From Oceanospirillum sanctuarii (GTDB lineage: Bacteria; Pseudomonadota; Gammaproteobacteria; Pseudomonadales; Halomonadaceae): 64,000 nucleotides of DNA. Positions 27,538 to 36,431 of the stretch are shown here, one piece after another. A program made the translations under genes and the position numbers. The DNA lies in the NCBI RefSeq assembly GCF_002150805.1, contig NZ_MTBA01000007.1:1-64000 (forward strand), read 5' to 3'. Position 1 is the first letter of the stretch; every line of letters starts with the position of its first letter. Under the pieces are notes generated by a model. It searched no databases and had not been told where the DNA came from. It saw only the letters and a list, made by a program, of their open reading frames with translations.

Positions 27538-29829
27538 TCAGAAGCTTAAGTTGGCAGAGATCCAGAAGTTGCGGGATTTATCCTTGTTGTTGTAATCGTC
27601 GTAGAAGGTGACTTCGTCATCATCGTTGTAGTCGCCATCACTATTGGCATCGTCAAAGGATGCGGTATGACTGCTGAAGTCCTCATCCAGCAGATTGTTG
27701 ATACGACCGGTCAGAGTCAGGTTATCCAGTGCCTGCCAGGCTGCGCCCAGATGCAGTACTTCGTAATCCTCGTAGTAGATACCACCGTCTTTACCTTCGT
27801 TCAGCGTATTGCCTCGACCAAAGCCACGGAAGCGTTTGCTGCGGGATTCCAGTGTCAGGAAGACATTCAGGCTGTCAGACGCCATCCAGTCCAGTGTGGC
27901 ATTAGCCATGTGTTCCGCAGTTCCAGTCAGCGGGTAACCTTTCTGTTCGCCACTTAGCTGTTCACTGTCGGTATAGGTGTAGTTGGCGCGTACCGCCAGT
28001 ACCGGCAGAATCTCATAGCTACCGGCCAGCTCCATTCCTTTGATGGTCGCTTTGTCGATATTGATTTTTTTGCTGCTACTGCTGCTGTATGAGGAGTAAC
28101 CGGCGTCAACGTAGTCACCTTCGATGCCGCAGTCCGCTGCGGAGTCGCAAGCCTGTGAGCTGATTTTGTCCTTAAAGTTGTTTTCAAACAGGGTGACGTT
28201 AAAGCTGTGACGTTTCACCGGATGCTGCCAGTAAAGAGCAACTTCTGAACTGATACTGGTTTCTGCTTTCAGATCCGGGTTGCCATACAGCGGCACCGTG
28301 CCCTGACCACCAAAGCCCATGATGCCGTCATACAGATCTGTGGTTTTCGGTGTTTTATAACCTGTGCTCACGCCACCTTTAACTGTCCAGCTGTCATCCA
28401 GAGCATAAACACTGTACAGGCGGGGGCTGATCTGACTGCCAAAGGTATCGTGGTGATCGTAACGGGCACCGGCGGTCAGTGTCATGGCATCGGTGACGTA
28501 CCAGTTGTCTTCACCAAATACAGACACGGTGATGAAATCCTGAATAGCACTGTCACTACCATCCTCCATACCGAATACGCCATCTTTCAGCTCGCCCTGA
28601 GTGATTTCTGCACCCACGACAGCAAAGTGATCTTCGTGGAAGGGCAGTTCCAGCTTGCTGTTCAGGCTGGTTTCCGCGCTTTGAAGCGTTCGTTTCGGGC
28701 GTGGCAGGAAGGTTTCGGCAACTTTGGCTTTACACTCCGCTTCGGTCAGACCGCCACAGGTGGTGCTCTTCATATCATCCAGCTTGGTACGATCTGCCGC
28801 ACTAAGGGGAAGAGTACGTCCGTTGTTGTTGGTTTTTACATGATTCAGCGTCACAGTACTGCGGCCAAAACTCCACTGGCCTTCGTGGCTCAGGGCGAAC
28901 TGATCGCGGGTAAACTCCTGCTCATCGCTGTAACCGGAACGGCTTCGACTCCAAAGATCATCAATATTGTCGGTAGTGCCGACCTGACTTTCATCGTTAT
29001 CGTAAACCTGCACAGAGGTATCGTAATCGAAGGTAATGGTGTGCTGATCAGATGGGGTAAAGATCAGGCTCAGACCAGCGGCCTTATTGGTGTTATCAAC
29101 GGTTTTACCACCGCTGCCAAAGCCCAGCTCACGGGTATGAGACGTGCCTGTCGGGTCGGTCACATCAGCATATTCCGGGTTCGATGCTTCACGATCATAC
29201 ATACTGCCGCGAAGACCCATCATCAGCTTGCCCGGCAGTACCGGCCCCATCACGGAGAAATCTACCGTGGTGTCATCACCATATTCATCATTGGTCTGAA
29301 TGGTGCGGCTGGTGGTTACAGAGCCGGACCAGCGCTCGGCATCCCGTTTGGTGATTACGTTGATCACACCACCCATGGCATCAGCGCCGTAGAGTGTTGA
29401 AGCAGGACCGCGAATCACTTCGATACGCTCAATCGCATCCAGCGGTGGGATATGGTTGAACTGGTTACCGCCAAAGTTATTCGGGTAGATATCACCGTGG
29501 TTGTTCTGACGACGGCCATTGACCAGTACCAGAGTGTAATCGGAACCCATGCCGCGCATAGAGATGGTGCCCTGACCGGTCTTGTCGCGGGTTTCACCCA
29601 CATCAACACCTTCCAGATCTTTCACCGCATCCAGCAAAGTCATGTAAGGGCGTGAACGTAACTGTTCTTCGGTAATAACAGAGATACTGGCCGGTGCATC
29701 CGTCAGCTTTTGCTCAAAACCTGCAGCGGTCACCACCACAGAGTCCATATTCACCTGATCATTAGCGTGAACAACAGCAGCAACCGCTGCACTCAGCCCC
29801 AGTAACACAGGACGAAAAACAGTTTTCAT
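27538..29829 (-). CDS. TonB-dependent outer-membrane receptor (CirA/FepA-like siderophore type)
   Basis: 763 residues. Signal peptide (about 1-22), TonB box DSVVVTAAGFEQ, plug domain (about 30-170) with TISMRGMGSDYTLVLVNGRRQ and EVIRGPASTLYGADAMGGVINVITK, then a barrel ending in a terminal phenylalanine (WISANLSF). By plug style it is a catecholate siderophore/colicin I-type receptor. A Fur-like box lies upstream at 29926-29950, so iron starvation should induce it. An acidic loop rich in Asp (DDANSDGDYNDDDEV) near the end is unusual and could bind cations. Confidence 0.9.
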   Translation of the reverse strand: MKTVFRPVLLGLSAAVAAVVHANDQVNMDSVVVTAAGFEQKLTDAPASISVITEEQLRSRPYMTLLDAVKDLEGVDVGETRDKTGQGTISMRGMGSDYTLVLVNGRRQNNHGDIYPNNFGGNQFNHIPPLDAIERIEVIRGPASTLYGADAMGGVINVITKRDAERWSGSVTTSRTIQTNDEYGDDTTVDFSVMGPVLPGKLMMGLRGSMYDREASNPEYADVTDPTGTSHTRELGFGSGGKTVDNTNKAAGLSLIFTPSDQHTITFDYDTSVQVYDNDESQVGTTDNIDDLWSRSRSGYSDEQEFTRDQFALSHEGQWSFGRSTVTLNHVKTNNNGRTLPLSAADRTKLDDMKSTTCGGLTEAECKAKVAETFLPRPKRTLQSAETSLNSKLELPFHEDHFAVVGAEITQGELKDGVFGMEDGSDSAIQDFITVSVFGEDNWYVTDAMTLTAGARYDHHDTFGSQISPRLYSVYALDDSWTVKGGVSTGYKTPKTTDLYDGIMGFGGQGTVPLYGNPDLKAETSISSEVALYWQHPVKRHSFNVTLFENNFKDKISSQACDSAADCGIEGDYVDAGYSSYSSSSSKKINIDKATIKGMELAGSYEILPVLAVRANYTYTDSEQLSGEQKGYPLTGTAEHMANATLDWMASDSLNVFLTLESRSKRFRGFGRGNTLNEGKDGGIYYEDYEVLHLGAAWQALDNLTLTGRINNLLDEDFSSHTASFDDANSDGDYNDDDEVTFYDDYNNKDKSRNFWISANLSF

Positions 29830-30189
29830 TCGTTAGCCCCTTATCTTGTTGTTTCGATCCGGTTGTCCCCGGATTCACAAAATTGATCTGCTCGATTAAG
29901 CGTGGGGCGAGAGGTTAGATTCTTTGTAAATAAAAAACATTATCATTTACATTCTTTACCTAGCCGGAATTGGGTGGCTATTCAAGCGAGTTAACACTTC
30001 TTAATCTTTTCTCCGATGAATCTGATTTCAGAGAGAAAACTTGCTTGGTTTTATGTAAGTAATTGTAAAAAAGTCTTAGGTCAGAAGATTGAATTGCGTG
30101 CAGGCACAGGGGACAATAGCCTCGTTTCTCCGTTTGGGCTGAACTGAGTAAACCAGCGTTTATAACCATAAATAACCAGAGACGACCCC
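29830..30189. other. Divergent promoter region of the TonB receptor and MBL hydrolase
   Basis: 360 bp, AT-rich. It contains the Fur-like box at 29926-29950. A 60-codon minus-strand frame within it has no ribosome site and is probably chance. Confidence 0.5.
29926..29950 (-). promoter_or_regulatory. Fur-like box upstream of the TonB receptor
   Basis: Inverted arms GTAAAT and ATTTAC flank a centre that on the minus strand reads AATGATAATG, matching the GATAAT repeats of Fur boxes. It lies about 100 bp upstream of the receptor start. Match is partial, so moderate confidence. Confidence 0.6.
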
Positions 30190-30834
30190 ATGCAATATGA
30201 AATTATCCCGGTGACCGGCTTTCAACAGAACTGCACGCTGGTGTGGTGTGATTCCAGTAAAGATGCTGCTGTGATCGATCCCGGTGGTGATCTGGATAAG
30301 ATTCTGGCAAGGGTTGAGGCGCTGCAACTTAAGCTGAGTCAGATCTGGCTGACCCACGGTCATATTGATCATGCCGGTGGTACGGGTGAGCTGGCGGAAA
30401 AGCTGAATCTGCCGATCATCGGCCCGCACAAAGAAGATGAGTTCTGGCTGGAAGCGCTGGCACAGCAGAGCCAGATGTTTGGTTTCCCGGCGGCGCAGCC
30501 TTTTACCCCGACCCGCTGGTTAGAAGATGGTGATGAGGTGAAGCTCGGGGAAGAGAGCTTTCAGGTGATCCACTGTCCGGGACATACGCCGGGTCATGTG
30601 GTGTTCTATCACGAAGGTGCTCAGTTTGCTCAGGTCGGTGATGTACTGTTTCAGGGCTCCATTGGCCGTACCGATTTCCCGAAGGGTAACCACGGTGATC
30701 TGATCCGTTCCATCCGTGAAAAGCTGTTCCCGCTGGGTGACGATATTCGTTTTGTACCCGGTCATGGCCCTATGTCTACCTTTGGCCGTGAGCGCGAGAG
30801 TAACCCTTTCTGCAGCGACCCTAACTACGGCTGA
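30190..30834 (+). CDS. Metallo-beta-lactamase-fold hydrolase (YcbL/glyoxalase II-like)
   Basis: 214 residues. Seen: LTHGHIDHAGGTGELAEKL (HxHxDH), HCPGHTPGHVVFYHE, and FVPGHGPMSTFGRER, the metal ligands of a dinuclear zinc/iron hydrolase. Length and motifs fit the YcbL group, small glyoxalase II-like thioesterases, rather than GloB. Terminator at 30861-30888. Confidence 0.88.
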   Translation: MQYEIIPVTGFQQNCTLVWCDSSKDAAVIDPGGDLDKILARVEALQLKLSQIWLTHGHIDHAGGTGELAEKLNLPIIGPHKEDEFWLEALAQQSQMFGFPAAQPFTPTRWLEDGDEVKLGEESFQVIHCPGHTPGHVVFYHEGAQFAQVGDVLFQGSIGRTDFPKGNHGDLIRSIREKLFPLGDDIRFVPGHGPMSTFGRERESNPFCSDPNYG

Positions 30835-30860
30835 TACCGGTCTGAACCGGCATCAGAATG

Positions 30861-30888
30861 AAAAGGCTGCCTCTGTGCAGCCTTTTTT
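30861..30888 (+). terminator. Rho-independent terminator
   Basis: AAAAGGCTGC, CTCTG, TGCAGCCTTTTTT after the hydrolase. Confidence 0.85.
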
Positions 30889-30910
30889 ATTGCGTGTGAT
30901 TAACTTTTGT

Positions 30911-30940
30911 TTTTGATAATCATTATCAATTAAATATAAT
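30911..30940 (+). promoter_or_regulatory. Strong Fur box with -10, upstream of the two-component genes
   Basis: GATAATCATTATC at 30915-30927 is the central part of the Fur consensus; a perfect TATAAT follows at 30935-30940, so the box covers the promoter spacer. It should repress the response-regulator/kinase operon when iron is plentiful. Confidence 0.8.
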
Positions 30941-31006
30941 GCACCCACTTTTCATGCAGCTAAAGGCCTGAATCCACAGGCCGGTTAATCAGCAACGAGG
31001 TGGGTG

Positions 31007-31783
31007 ATGAACGCTAAATTTGATCCGGAACATTTGGATGAACTCAACAAGGGTTCAGATAAGACGGTTCCAGATGGGCGTCAGCCAGCCCGAATTTTGC
31101 TGGTGGAAGATGATGAGGAAGTCAGCAGTCTGATCGTATCTTCCCTGCAGCAACAGGGTTATACGGTTGATTTGTGCTGTGATGGTGAGTCCGGTTTGCT
31201 TACCGCGCTTTCCGGCAATCATCAGGTCATTCTGCTGGATATTATGCTGCCGGAGCTGGATGGCCTGAGCTTGCTGAACCGCCTGCGCGCTGCTGAGAAG
31301 GATACTCCGGTGATTCTTCTCTCCGCCCTTGGTGAGGAGCAGGACAGGATTCGCGGCTTTCATTCCGGGGCCGATGACTACCTGCCCAAGCCCTTCAGTG
31401 TGCCGGAGCTGGTACTGAGAATTCAGGTATTGCTGCGTCGTTGTTACGCTGCCCAGCATTCTGATGACAGTTCAGAACTGAGTGATCACTACCTGCTGTT
31501 AAGCCGAAAAGAGAAACAGGCCCGTGTTCGTTCGGCTCAGGATCAGCCCTGGAAGCTGCTGGATCTGACGCCGGTGGAGTTTGAACTGCTTTGGCAGCTG
31601 ATGAAGCAGAAAGATGAAGTGCTGAGTCGGCCCTACCTTTACCAGCTGGTACTGAACCGCGCTTTCAGCCGTTACGACCGCAGTCTGGATATGCATATCA
31701 GCAATCTGCGCAACAAGATTCGCCGCTACCTGCCGGAAGCCGGTCTGATTCAGACCATTCGTGGTCAGGGATACCGCTACTGA
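31007..31783 (+). CDS. OmpR-family response regulator
   Basis: 258 residues. A receiver domain (about 29-145) with acidic pair in LLVEDDEE, phosphoacceptor Asp78 in ILLDIMLPELDG and the late lysine in YLPKPFS; then a winged-helix DNA-binding domain ending SNLRNKIRRYLPEAGLIQTIRGQGYRY. An N-terminal extension of about 28 residues is unusual. GTG 31004 is the adjacent alternative start. The gene is preceded by a Fur box and overlaps the kinase gene (TGATG). Confidence 0.92.
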   Translation: MNAKFDPEHLDELNKGSDKTVPDGRQPARILLVEDDEEVSSLIVSSLQQQGYTVDLCCDGESGLLTALSGNHQVILLDIMLPELDGLSLLNRLRAAEKDTPVILLSALGEEQDRIRGFHSGADDYLPKPFSVPELVLRIQVLLRRCYAAQHSDDSSELSDHYLLLSRKEKQARVRSAQDQPWKLLDLTPVEFELLWQLMKQKDEVLSRPYLYQLVLNRAFSRYDRSLDMHISNLRNKIRRYLPEAGLIQTIRGQGYRY

Positions 31784-33177
31784 TGAGTCGTCGCCTCTAC
31801 ATCCTGTTGGTACTGGGCATCTGTCTGGGCAGTTTGGTTTTATTCAGCCTCATGCACAAGGCCGAGGACTCTCTGTCCCGTCATCTGACCCGTATTGACC
31901 CTGTTGATCAGCAGGTGCTCAAGGATTATGCCCTTCGGGCTGAGGTCTTTTATCGCCAGCAGGATCAGGCCGGTATGCATCAGCTGATAGATGAGATTGA
32001 GGCGAAACATCAAACCTGGGCTGCGGTGCTGACCCCCGAGCTGCATACCGCTTTGGGCACCCGGGTGCCGGAGGCTTATCAGTCCCGCCTCAGCTTTCAG
32101 CGCAAGCTGGCCTGGCCGGTACATGGCGTCTGGAAAGAGGTGCTGATCGGCATTCCTTTTCAGGAGCATGCTGCCAGTCTGGTTATTCGCCTGCCATCGG
32201 CAATGCACCCCCGACCGAATCTGATGTTCTGGCATGTGGCGCTGGTCTGGCTGCTGCCCTTAAGTGTGCTTTTTATCTTTACCCACTGGCTTTATCGCCA
32301 TCTGATCCGTCCGATCAATATCCTGAAAGACGCCACTAAGGATCTGGCTTACAAAGAGTTTGCCCAGCCGGTTAGACCGCAGCTGGGTAATCGACAGGAT
32401 GAGCTGGCGCAGCTGGCGACCTCTTTCGATGAGATGGCTGAGCGCATTCAGCTGCTGGTCAGCTCTCAGCGTCAGTTGATTGGTGATCTGTCCCATGAGC
32501 TGCGTACCCCGCTGGCGCGGATGAAACTGGTACAGGACAGTGACTGGCCGGAGACGCGGCGCAGAGAAAAGCTGGATCGGGAGATCAATCTGATCAATCA
32601 GCTGATCGATGATGCCATGACCCTTGCCTGGCTGGACAATGAACAGCGCCGTTACCTGCCGGAGCATCTGCAGGAAGAGGTTCAGCTGGATCGGTTGTTG
32701 GATGTGATCTGTGATGATGCCGAGTTTGAGTTCAGCGGTCGTCAGATCGTCCGGGACTATCCTGATGATTTGCTGCTGAAGCAGAGCAATGCTTTGGCTC
32801 TGAGTCAGAGTCTGGAAAATATTATCCGCAATGGTCTGATCCATAGCCCTGAGGGCGGAGCACTGAAAGTCAGTGTTTGCTTACAACCCACGCAATCCTC
32901 ACAAGCCGCGGGCTCAACAGAATCAGACGAAGCGGGCACACTGCTTCAGATTCAGATCAGTATTACGGATCAGGGTAGGGGAGTACCTGAGGCTCAGCTG
33001 GATAAAATCTTTCACCCCTTCTTCCGGTTGGATAAAGCCCGCGCCCGCAAACGCGGTGGTTTTGGTCTGGGGCTGGCGATTGCCCGTAAACAGGTGCTGC
33101 GTTTAGGCGGCCATCTGCAGGCGGAGAATGTTCCCGGTGCCGGTCTGAAAGTGACCGTCACGTTGCCCTGTTGCTGA
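31783..33177 (+). CDS. Sensor histidine kinase
   Basis: 464 residues. TM1 (about 6-23), a short periplasmic sensor (about 24-147), TM2 (about 150-170), HAMP, then LIGDLSHELRTPLARM with phosphoacceptor His238, an N-box ENIIRNGLIHSP, DQGRGVPE and FGLGLAIARKQ. The ATP domain has a low-complexity Ser/Thr/Gln insert after the N-box. With the overlapping regulator it forms a two-component pair, most likely sensing metal status at the envelope and controlling the adjacent cluster; that target is inference. Confidence 0.9.
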   Translation: MSRRLYILLVLGICLGSLVLFSLMHKAEDSLSRHLTRIDPVDQQVLKDYALRAEVFYRQQDQAGMHQLIDEIEAKHQTWAAVLTPELHTALGTRVPEAYQSRLSFQRKLAWPVHGVWKEVLIGIPFQEHAASLVIRLPSAMHPRPNLMFWHVALVWLLPLSVLFIFTHWLYRHLIRPINILKDATKDLAYKEFAQPVRPQLGNRQDELAQLATSFDEMAERIQLLVSSQRQLIGDLSHELRTPLARMKLVQDSDWPETRRREKLDREINLINQLIDDAMTLAWLDNEQRRYLPEHLQEEVQLDRLLDVICDDAEFEFSGRQIVRDYPDDLLLKQSNALALSQSLENIIRNGLIHSPEGGALKVSVCLQPTQSSQAAGSTESDEAGTLLQIQISITDQGRGVPEAQLDKIFHPFFRLDKARARKRGGFGLGLAIARKQVLRLGGHLQAENVPGAGLKVTVTLPCC

Positions 33178-33248
33178 TCAATAATCGCTAAAGTAAAGAG
33201 TGTAAATTTCATTTTCCCGTGACCGCTTTCACCCCACAATAGCCTTTA

Positions 33249-33267
33249 ATTGATAATTGTTATCAAT
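33249..33267 (+). promoter_or_regulatory. Palindromic Fur-type box upstream of the PepSY cluster
   Basis: A perfect 19-bp dyad: ATTGATAA, TTG, TTATCAAT. It sits in the gap between the kinase and the PepSY gene, so the metal cluster probably has its own Fur-controlled promoter. A Zur site would look different (GC-rich centre), which favours iron. Confidence 0.75.
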
Positions 33268-33294
33268 CGCATATTTGACGTTATAGGCTATTCC

Positions 33295-33951
33295 GTGCTC
33301 GACAAAATCGCTGCCCTCTTTCCTGCCCGCACCGTTCGGGTGATTCATATCTACAGCTCCATGGTGATGCTTTTCATCATGCTGTTTTTCACCCTGACCG
33401 GCATCACGCTGAATCACCCGGATTGGTTTCGTTCCTCCGAGCCTGCTCTGCTTATTGAAGCGGATGTTCCTGAGGCTTTATTGGATCAGGTGCAGCACCT
33501 GCTGGATCTGGAGGCGGAGAAGAATCCGCAAGGGGCTAAAACAGCACAGCCGTTACAGCTTGCGATACCGCTTTTGCAGTGGATTCGGGACGCTTATCAG
33601 GTTCAGGGGCAGGAGTTGCGTCTGGAATGGGATGCCGAGGAGCAGTTTCTGATTGCTGATATTCAGCAGCCGGGAGGCTACAGCATTGCCGAGTTTGATC
33701 TGGCCGCAGGCACGCTGATGCTGGAGCGCAAAGACGCCAGCCTTATTCATCAGCTCAATGACCTGCACAAAGGCCGTCATACCGGGGATCTCTGGCGCGG
33801 CTTTATCGACTTTTCTGCATTGGTGTTACTCCTGTTTACCCTCAGCGGCTTCTGGTTACTGCTGCCGCAGAAGAAACGCCGTCGCAGAGCTTTTTCTGTC
33901 AGCGGTGTCGGGTTGGTTCTCTTTCTCTTTCTCTACTGGCACACGCTTTAA
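33295..33951 (+). CDS. PepSY-associated transmembrane protein
   Basis: 218 residues from GTG 33295; a TTG at 33250 would begin inside the Fur box. One helix near the N-terminus (about 17-38), a periplasmic PepSY-like domain (about 45-165), and two C-terminal helices (about 170-190 and 203-216). Histidines at 18, 41, 158, 162 and 216 lie at or in the membrane helices and could ligate heme. Related PepSY-TM proteins reduce ferric siderophores or pass electrons across the membrane. Start of a long co-directional cluster. Confidence 0.75.
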   Translation: MLDKIAALFPARTVRVIHIYSSMVMLFIMLFFTLTGITLNHPDWFRSSEPALLIEADVPEALLDQVQHLLDLEAEKNPQGAKTAQPLQLAIPLLQWIRDAYQVQGQELRLEWDAEEQFLIADIQQPGGYSIAEFDLAAGTLMLERKDASLIHQLNDLHKGRHTGDLWRGFIDFSALVLLLFTLSGFWLLLPQKKRRRRAFSVSGVGLVLFLFLYWHTL

Positions 33952-33973
33952 ACCGAAGAGGATATTGCATTTT

Positions 33974-34525
33974 ATGACACACAAGGGTTTTCAGAATAAA
34001 GGTTGGCGTGCCGGTTTCGCAGGCATCGTGGCAGGTATTTCACTCCTGTCTCTGACTGCGCAGCCCCTTCATGCCGCAGAGGCTAACAGCCCGGAAGCGC
34101 TGTCGATCACCTTTAGTTTGCCGGAGATTCAGACCGGTCAGTACCAGCGGCCTTATACCGCCGTCTGGGTTGAAGATGCATCCGGCAAGGCGGTGAAAAC
34201 CCTGGCGGTCTGGCATGGCGATAAAAAATGGCTGAAAGACCTGCGCCGCTGGTGGCGTAAAACCGGCCGTTATCAGGACGGTGATATTGATGGAGCAACC
34301 GGCGCTACCAAGGGGCCGGGGCAGTATTCCCTGAGCTGGGATGGCACCGACAGCACCGGTAACCCTGTTGCTGAAGGTGAGTATCAGCTGGTGTTGGAAG
34401 CTTCCCGCGAGCATGGCAGCCGATCCCTGCTGAAGCAGAAATTCACGCTGCCGGACATCAATAAAACCTATCGCATTAAAGCGGGCAAAGAGTTAGGCCC
34501 GGTATCTATTGAACAAGCCGATTAA
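33974..34525 (+). CDS. DUF2271 protein with a flavinylation motif
   Basis: 183 residues from ATG 33974. Signal peptide ending LHA (about 1-33), then a periplasmic DUF2271 domain (QYQRPYTAVWVEDASGKAVKTLAVWHGDKKWLKDLRRWW). Residues 106-112 read DGATGAT, a match to the D-x-x-[S/T]-G-A-[S/T] site where ApbE attaches FMN to threonine. So the protein is probably a periplasmic covalent flavoprotein electron carrier. No apbE gene is in the window. Confidence 0.85.
   Translation: MTHKGFQNKGWRAGFAGIVAGISLLSLTAQPLHAAEANSPEALSITFSLPEIQTGQYQRPYTAVWVEDASGKAVKTLAVWHGDKKWLKDLRRWWRKTGRYQDGDIDGATGATKGPGQYSLSWDGTDSTGNPVAEGEYQLVLEASREHGSRSLLKQKFTLPDINKTYRIKAGKELGPVSIEQAD
34289..34309 (+). other. Codons of the predicted FMN attachment motif
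   Basis: Encodes DGATGAT, residues 106-112 of the DUF2271 protein. ApbE-type flavin transferases modify the last threonine of such motifs in NqrB/NqrC. Confidence 0.65.
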
Positions 34526-34544
34526 GCGCAAAGGAAGAATCACC

Positions 34545-35378
34545 ATGTTTCATACACGTCTGAAGAAGTGGAGCAAAAAAGCTGCTCTGGCAACCCTGAT
34601 GACTTTGGGTGCCAGCAGTCTGGCCAACGCCCACCCTATGTGGTTGCTGCCCCATGAGTACAACCTGTCCGGTGAAAAAGCGGAATGGATTACGGTCGAT
34701 GCTTCTGCATCCCACACCATTTTCAGTCCTGATAAGGCGCTGGGTCTGGATCGTCTTTCAATCTATACGCCGGAAGGCGGCAAGCAGCGTCTGGGCAGTT
34801 ACTACAAAGGTCAGCGTCGCAGTGTGTTTGATCTTGAGATCGACCAGCCCGGCACCTGGAAGCTTGAGCTTGCCCGTCCAACGGTTTACTTCACCTTCTA
34901 TACCAATAAGCGTGGCGCTACCAAGCGTATCTTTGCCGATAAGCAAGAGGCAGCGAGTCAGTTACCGGATGGCGCACAGGATGTGATTACCCGTCAGTTT
35001 AACGTCAGCACCGTGAGTTACATCACCTGGCAGGCACCGGATAACAAGGTGTTGGAGCTGACCGGAAAAGGTCTTGAGCTGGCAGGCCCAACTCACCCAA
35101 GCGATGTGGTTGCCGGAGAAGCGGTGAGCTTTCAGTTTTTTGTTGATGGCAAACCTGCCGAGGGTGTTGAGGTGGAGCTGACTCCGAACAGCACCAAATA
35201 CCGCAACGATCGCATGATGCAGAAACTGAAAACCGACAGTAATGGCATGCTGACCTTTACTCCGGAGATTGTAGGCCCCTGGTATCTGGCGGCCAAGATT
35301 GAACATGACCGCAAGTCAGACCGTGCTGACAGCGAAAGCTCGCTGCTTTACCTGACCTTTGACGCCCAGCTGCCATAA
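34545..35378 (+). CDS. DUF4198 periplasmic protein
   Basis: 277 residues from ATG 34545 (AAGGAAG upstream). The signal peptide ends SLANA, so the mature protein begins at His30: HPMWLLPHEYNLSG, the family's conserved N-terminus. The rest is beta-sandwich-like, with a C-terminal carboxypeptidase-regulatory-like part (GKPAEGVEVELTPNS). DUF4198 members are commonly encoded with metal-transport and TonB genes. An N-terminal histidine is a possible copper or nickel ligand. Confidence 0.85.
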   Translation: MFHTRLKKWSKKAALATLMTLGASSLANAHPMWLLPHEYNLSGEKAEWITVDASASHTIFSPDKALGLDRLSIYTPEGGKQRLGSYYKGQRRSVFDLEIDQPGTWKLELARPTVYFTFYTNKRGATKRIFADKQEAASQLPDGAQDVITRQFNVSTVSYITWQAPDNKVLELTGKGLELAGPTHPSDVVAGEAVSFQFFVDGKPAEGVEVELTPNSTKYRNDRMMQKLKTDSNGMLTFTPEIVGPWYLAAKIEHDRKSDRADSESSLLYLTFDAQLP

Positions 35379-35393
35379 ACAGGAGACGGAGCG

Positions 35394-35747
35394 ATGAGAT
35401 CTCTAAGTCAGAATATCAGGTTAAGCCTAAGCCGCTTTATTGGGGCTTTGACTCTGCTGTCGGCGCTGTTTGCCAGTCTGCTTGTCAGCCCTCTGGCACA
35501 GGCACACTTTCCCATTATGACCTGCGAACAGCAGTCGGGTAGTGTGCACTGCGAGACAGGCTTCAGTGATGGCAGTCTGAGTGTAAATAAGCCGGTGACT
35601 GTGCTGGATTACGATGATCAGGTCTTGCTGAAACTGACTACAGATGCCGCATCCTCCGTCACCTTCAGCGCCCCTGCCGGCGAGTACTACATACGTTTTG
35701 ATTCCGGCCACGAACAACCGGTTGAGATCGACTATGACGAGCTCTGA
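35394..35747 (+). CDS. Small secreted protein, N-terminal histidine after cleavage
   Basis: 117 residues. Signal peptide (1-37) ending LAQA, mature start HFPIMTCEQQ at His38. Cysteines 44 and 53 flank a possible disulfide. The rest is beta-rich and acidic, ending EIDYDEL. I do not recognise a named family. It lies 15 bp after the DUF4198 gene and its stop overlaps the next start, so it belongs to the cluster. Confidence 0.75.
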   Translation: MRSLSQNIRLSLSRFIGALTLLSALFASLLVSPLAQAHFPIMTCEQQSGSVHCETGFSDGSLSVNKPVTVLDYDDQVLLKLTTDAASSVTFSAPAGEYYIRFDSGHEQPVEIDYDEL

Positions 35748-36405
35748 TTCCGGTATGCAAAGCGCCCGCATGAGATCGCAACGGGTTCGACCGAATAACG
35801 GCCAACAGGAAAGCCTTTGGGCTTTCCTGACGCTGGCGCTGATTCTGCTGATCAGCGCCGGCGGCGTCTGGCTGAATCAGGCACCCGTGCCCAAGGCCGC
35901 AGCGCATCTTGAACTGAATACTGAACAGAAAGCCCTGCTGACTCAGCTCAGTACCGCCGCCAGCGAGATACGCTTTTTGGCAGAGGGTGTTTCAGGAGAG
36001 AGTGTTTCAGTAGAGGGTGCTTTGGATGAGGGAGACGTGGCAGCGGAAGAGAGGATGATAAGTGCGGAAGAAAATCCGCAATGGCCAAGTCTGGCCACCC
36101 TTGAATCCTATGGTATTCCGCCCTTTGCCGGTTCTTCTCTGAATCGCAGTGGCAACGTCAGTTTCCGCTGGCTGAACCCGGAGCCCGGCTGCTTTATCGG
36201 TGAAAATGTTTCCGGAAACTCCGGCCATTTTTTGTTGCTGATGGGGGAGCATCTGAGCCAACCCGCGCAACTGTTCAGTCGTCATTCCGCTATCGCCAGT
36301 AACCCATCGGTTGACAGTAATTCCACGAACGACAGCAACCTCTCTACCGAAAGCGACCCCTGCCATCCGGGTTCTCATTGGCAACATCAACTTTCAGAAT
36401 TTTAG
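35734..36405 (+). CDS. DUF6162-type membrane-anchored protein
   Basis: 223 residues from ATG 35734; ATG 35755 is an alternative. One membrane helix (about 29-46), then a periplasmic part with FRWLNPEPGCFIGENVSGNSGHFLLLMGEHL. Two low-complexity stretches: EGVSGESVSVEGALDEGD and a Ser/Asn tail ending CHPGSHWQHQ, which is histidine-rich. DUF6162 genes typically sit beside zinc-type ABC transporter genes; its role is not known. It overlaps the preceding gene by 14 bp. Confidence 0.65.
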   Translation: MTSSDSGMQSARMRSQRVRPNNGQQESLWAFLTLALILLISAGGVWLNQAPVPKAAAHLELNTEQKALLTQLSTAASEIRFLAEGVSGESVSVEGALDEGDVAAEERMISAEENPQWPSLATLESYGIPPFAGSSLNRSGNVSFRWLNPEPGCFIGENVSGNSGHFLLLMGEHLSQPAQLFSRHSAIASNPSVDSNSTNDSNLSTESDPCHPGSHWQHQLSEF

Positions 36406-36431
36406 TCGGCCTCGTCCGGCAGGAGCCTCTT

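Noticed and set aside
28450-29400. 316-codon plus-strand frame opposite the TonB receptor
   Set aside because: Shadow of the receptor gene; no start context and no recognisable domain.
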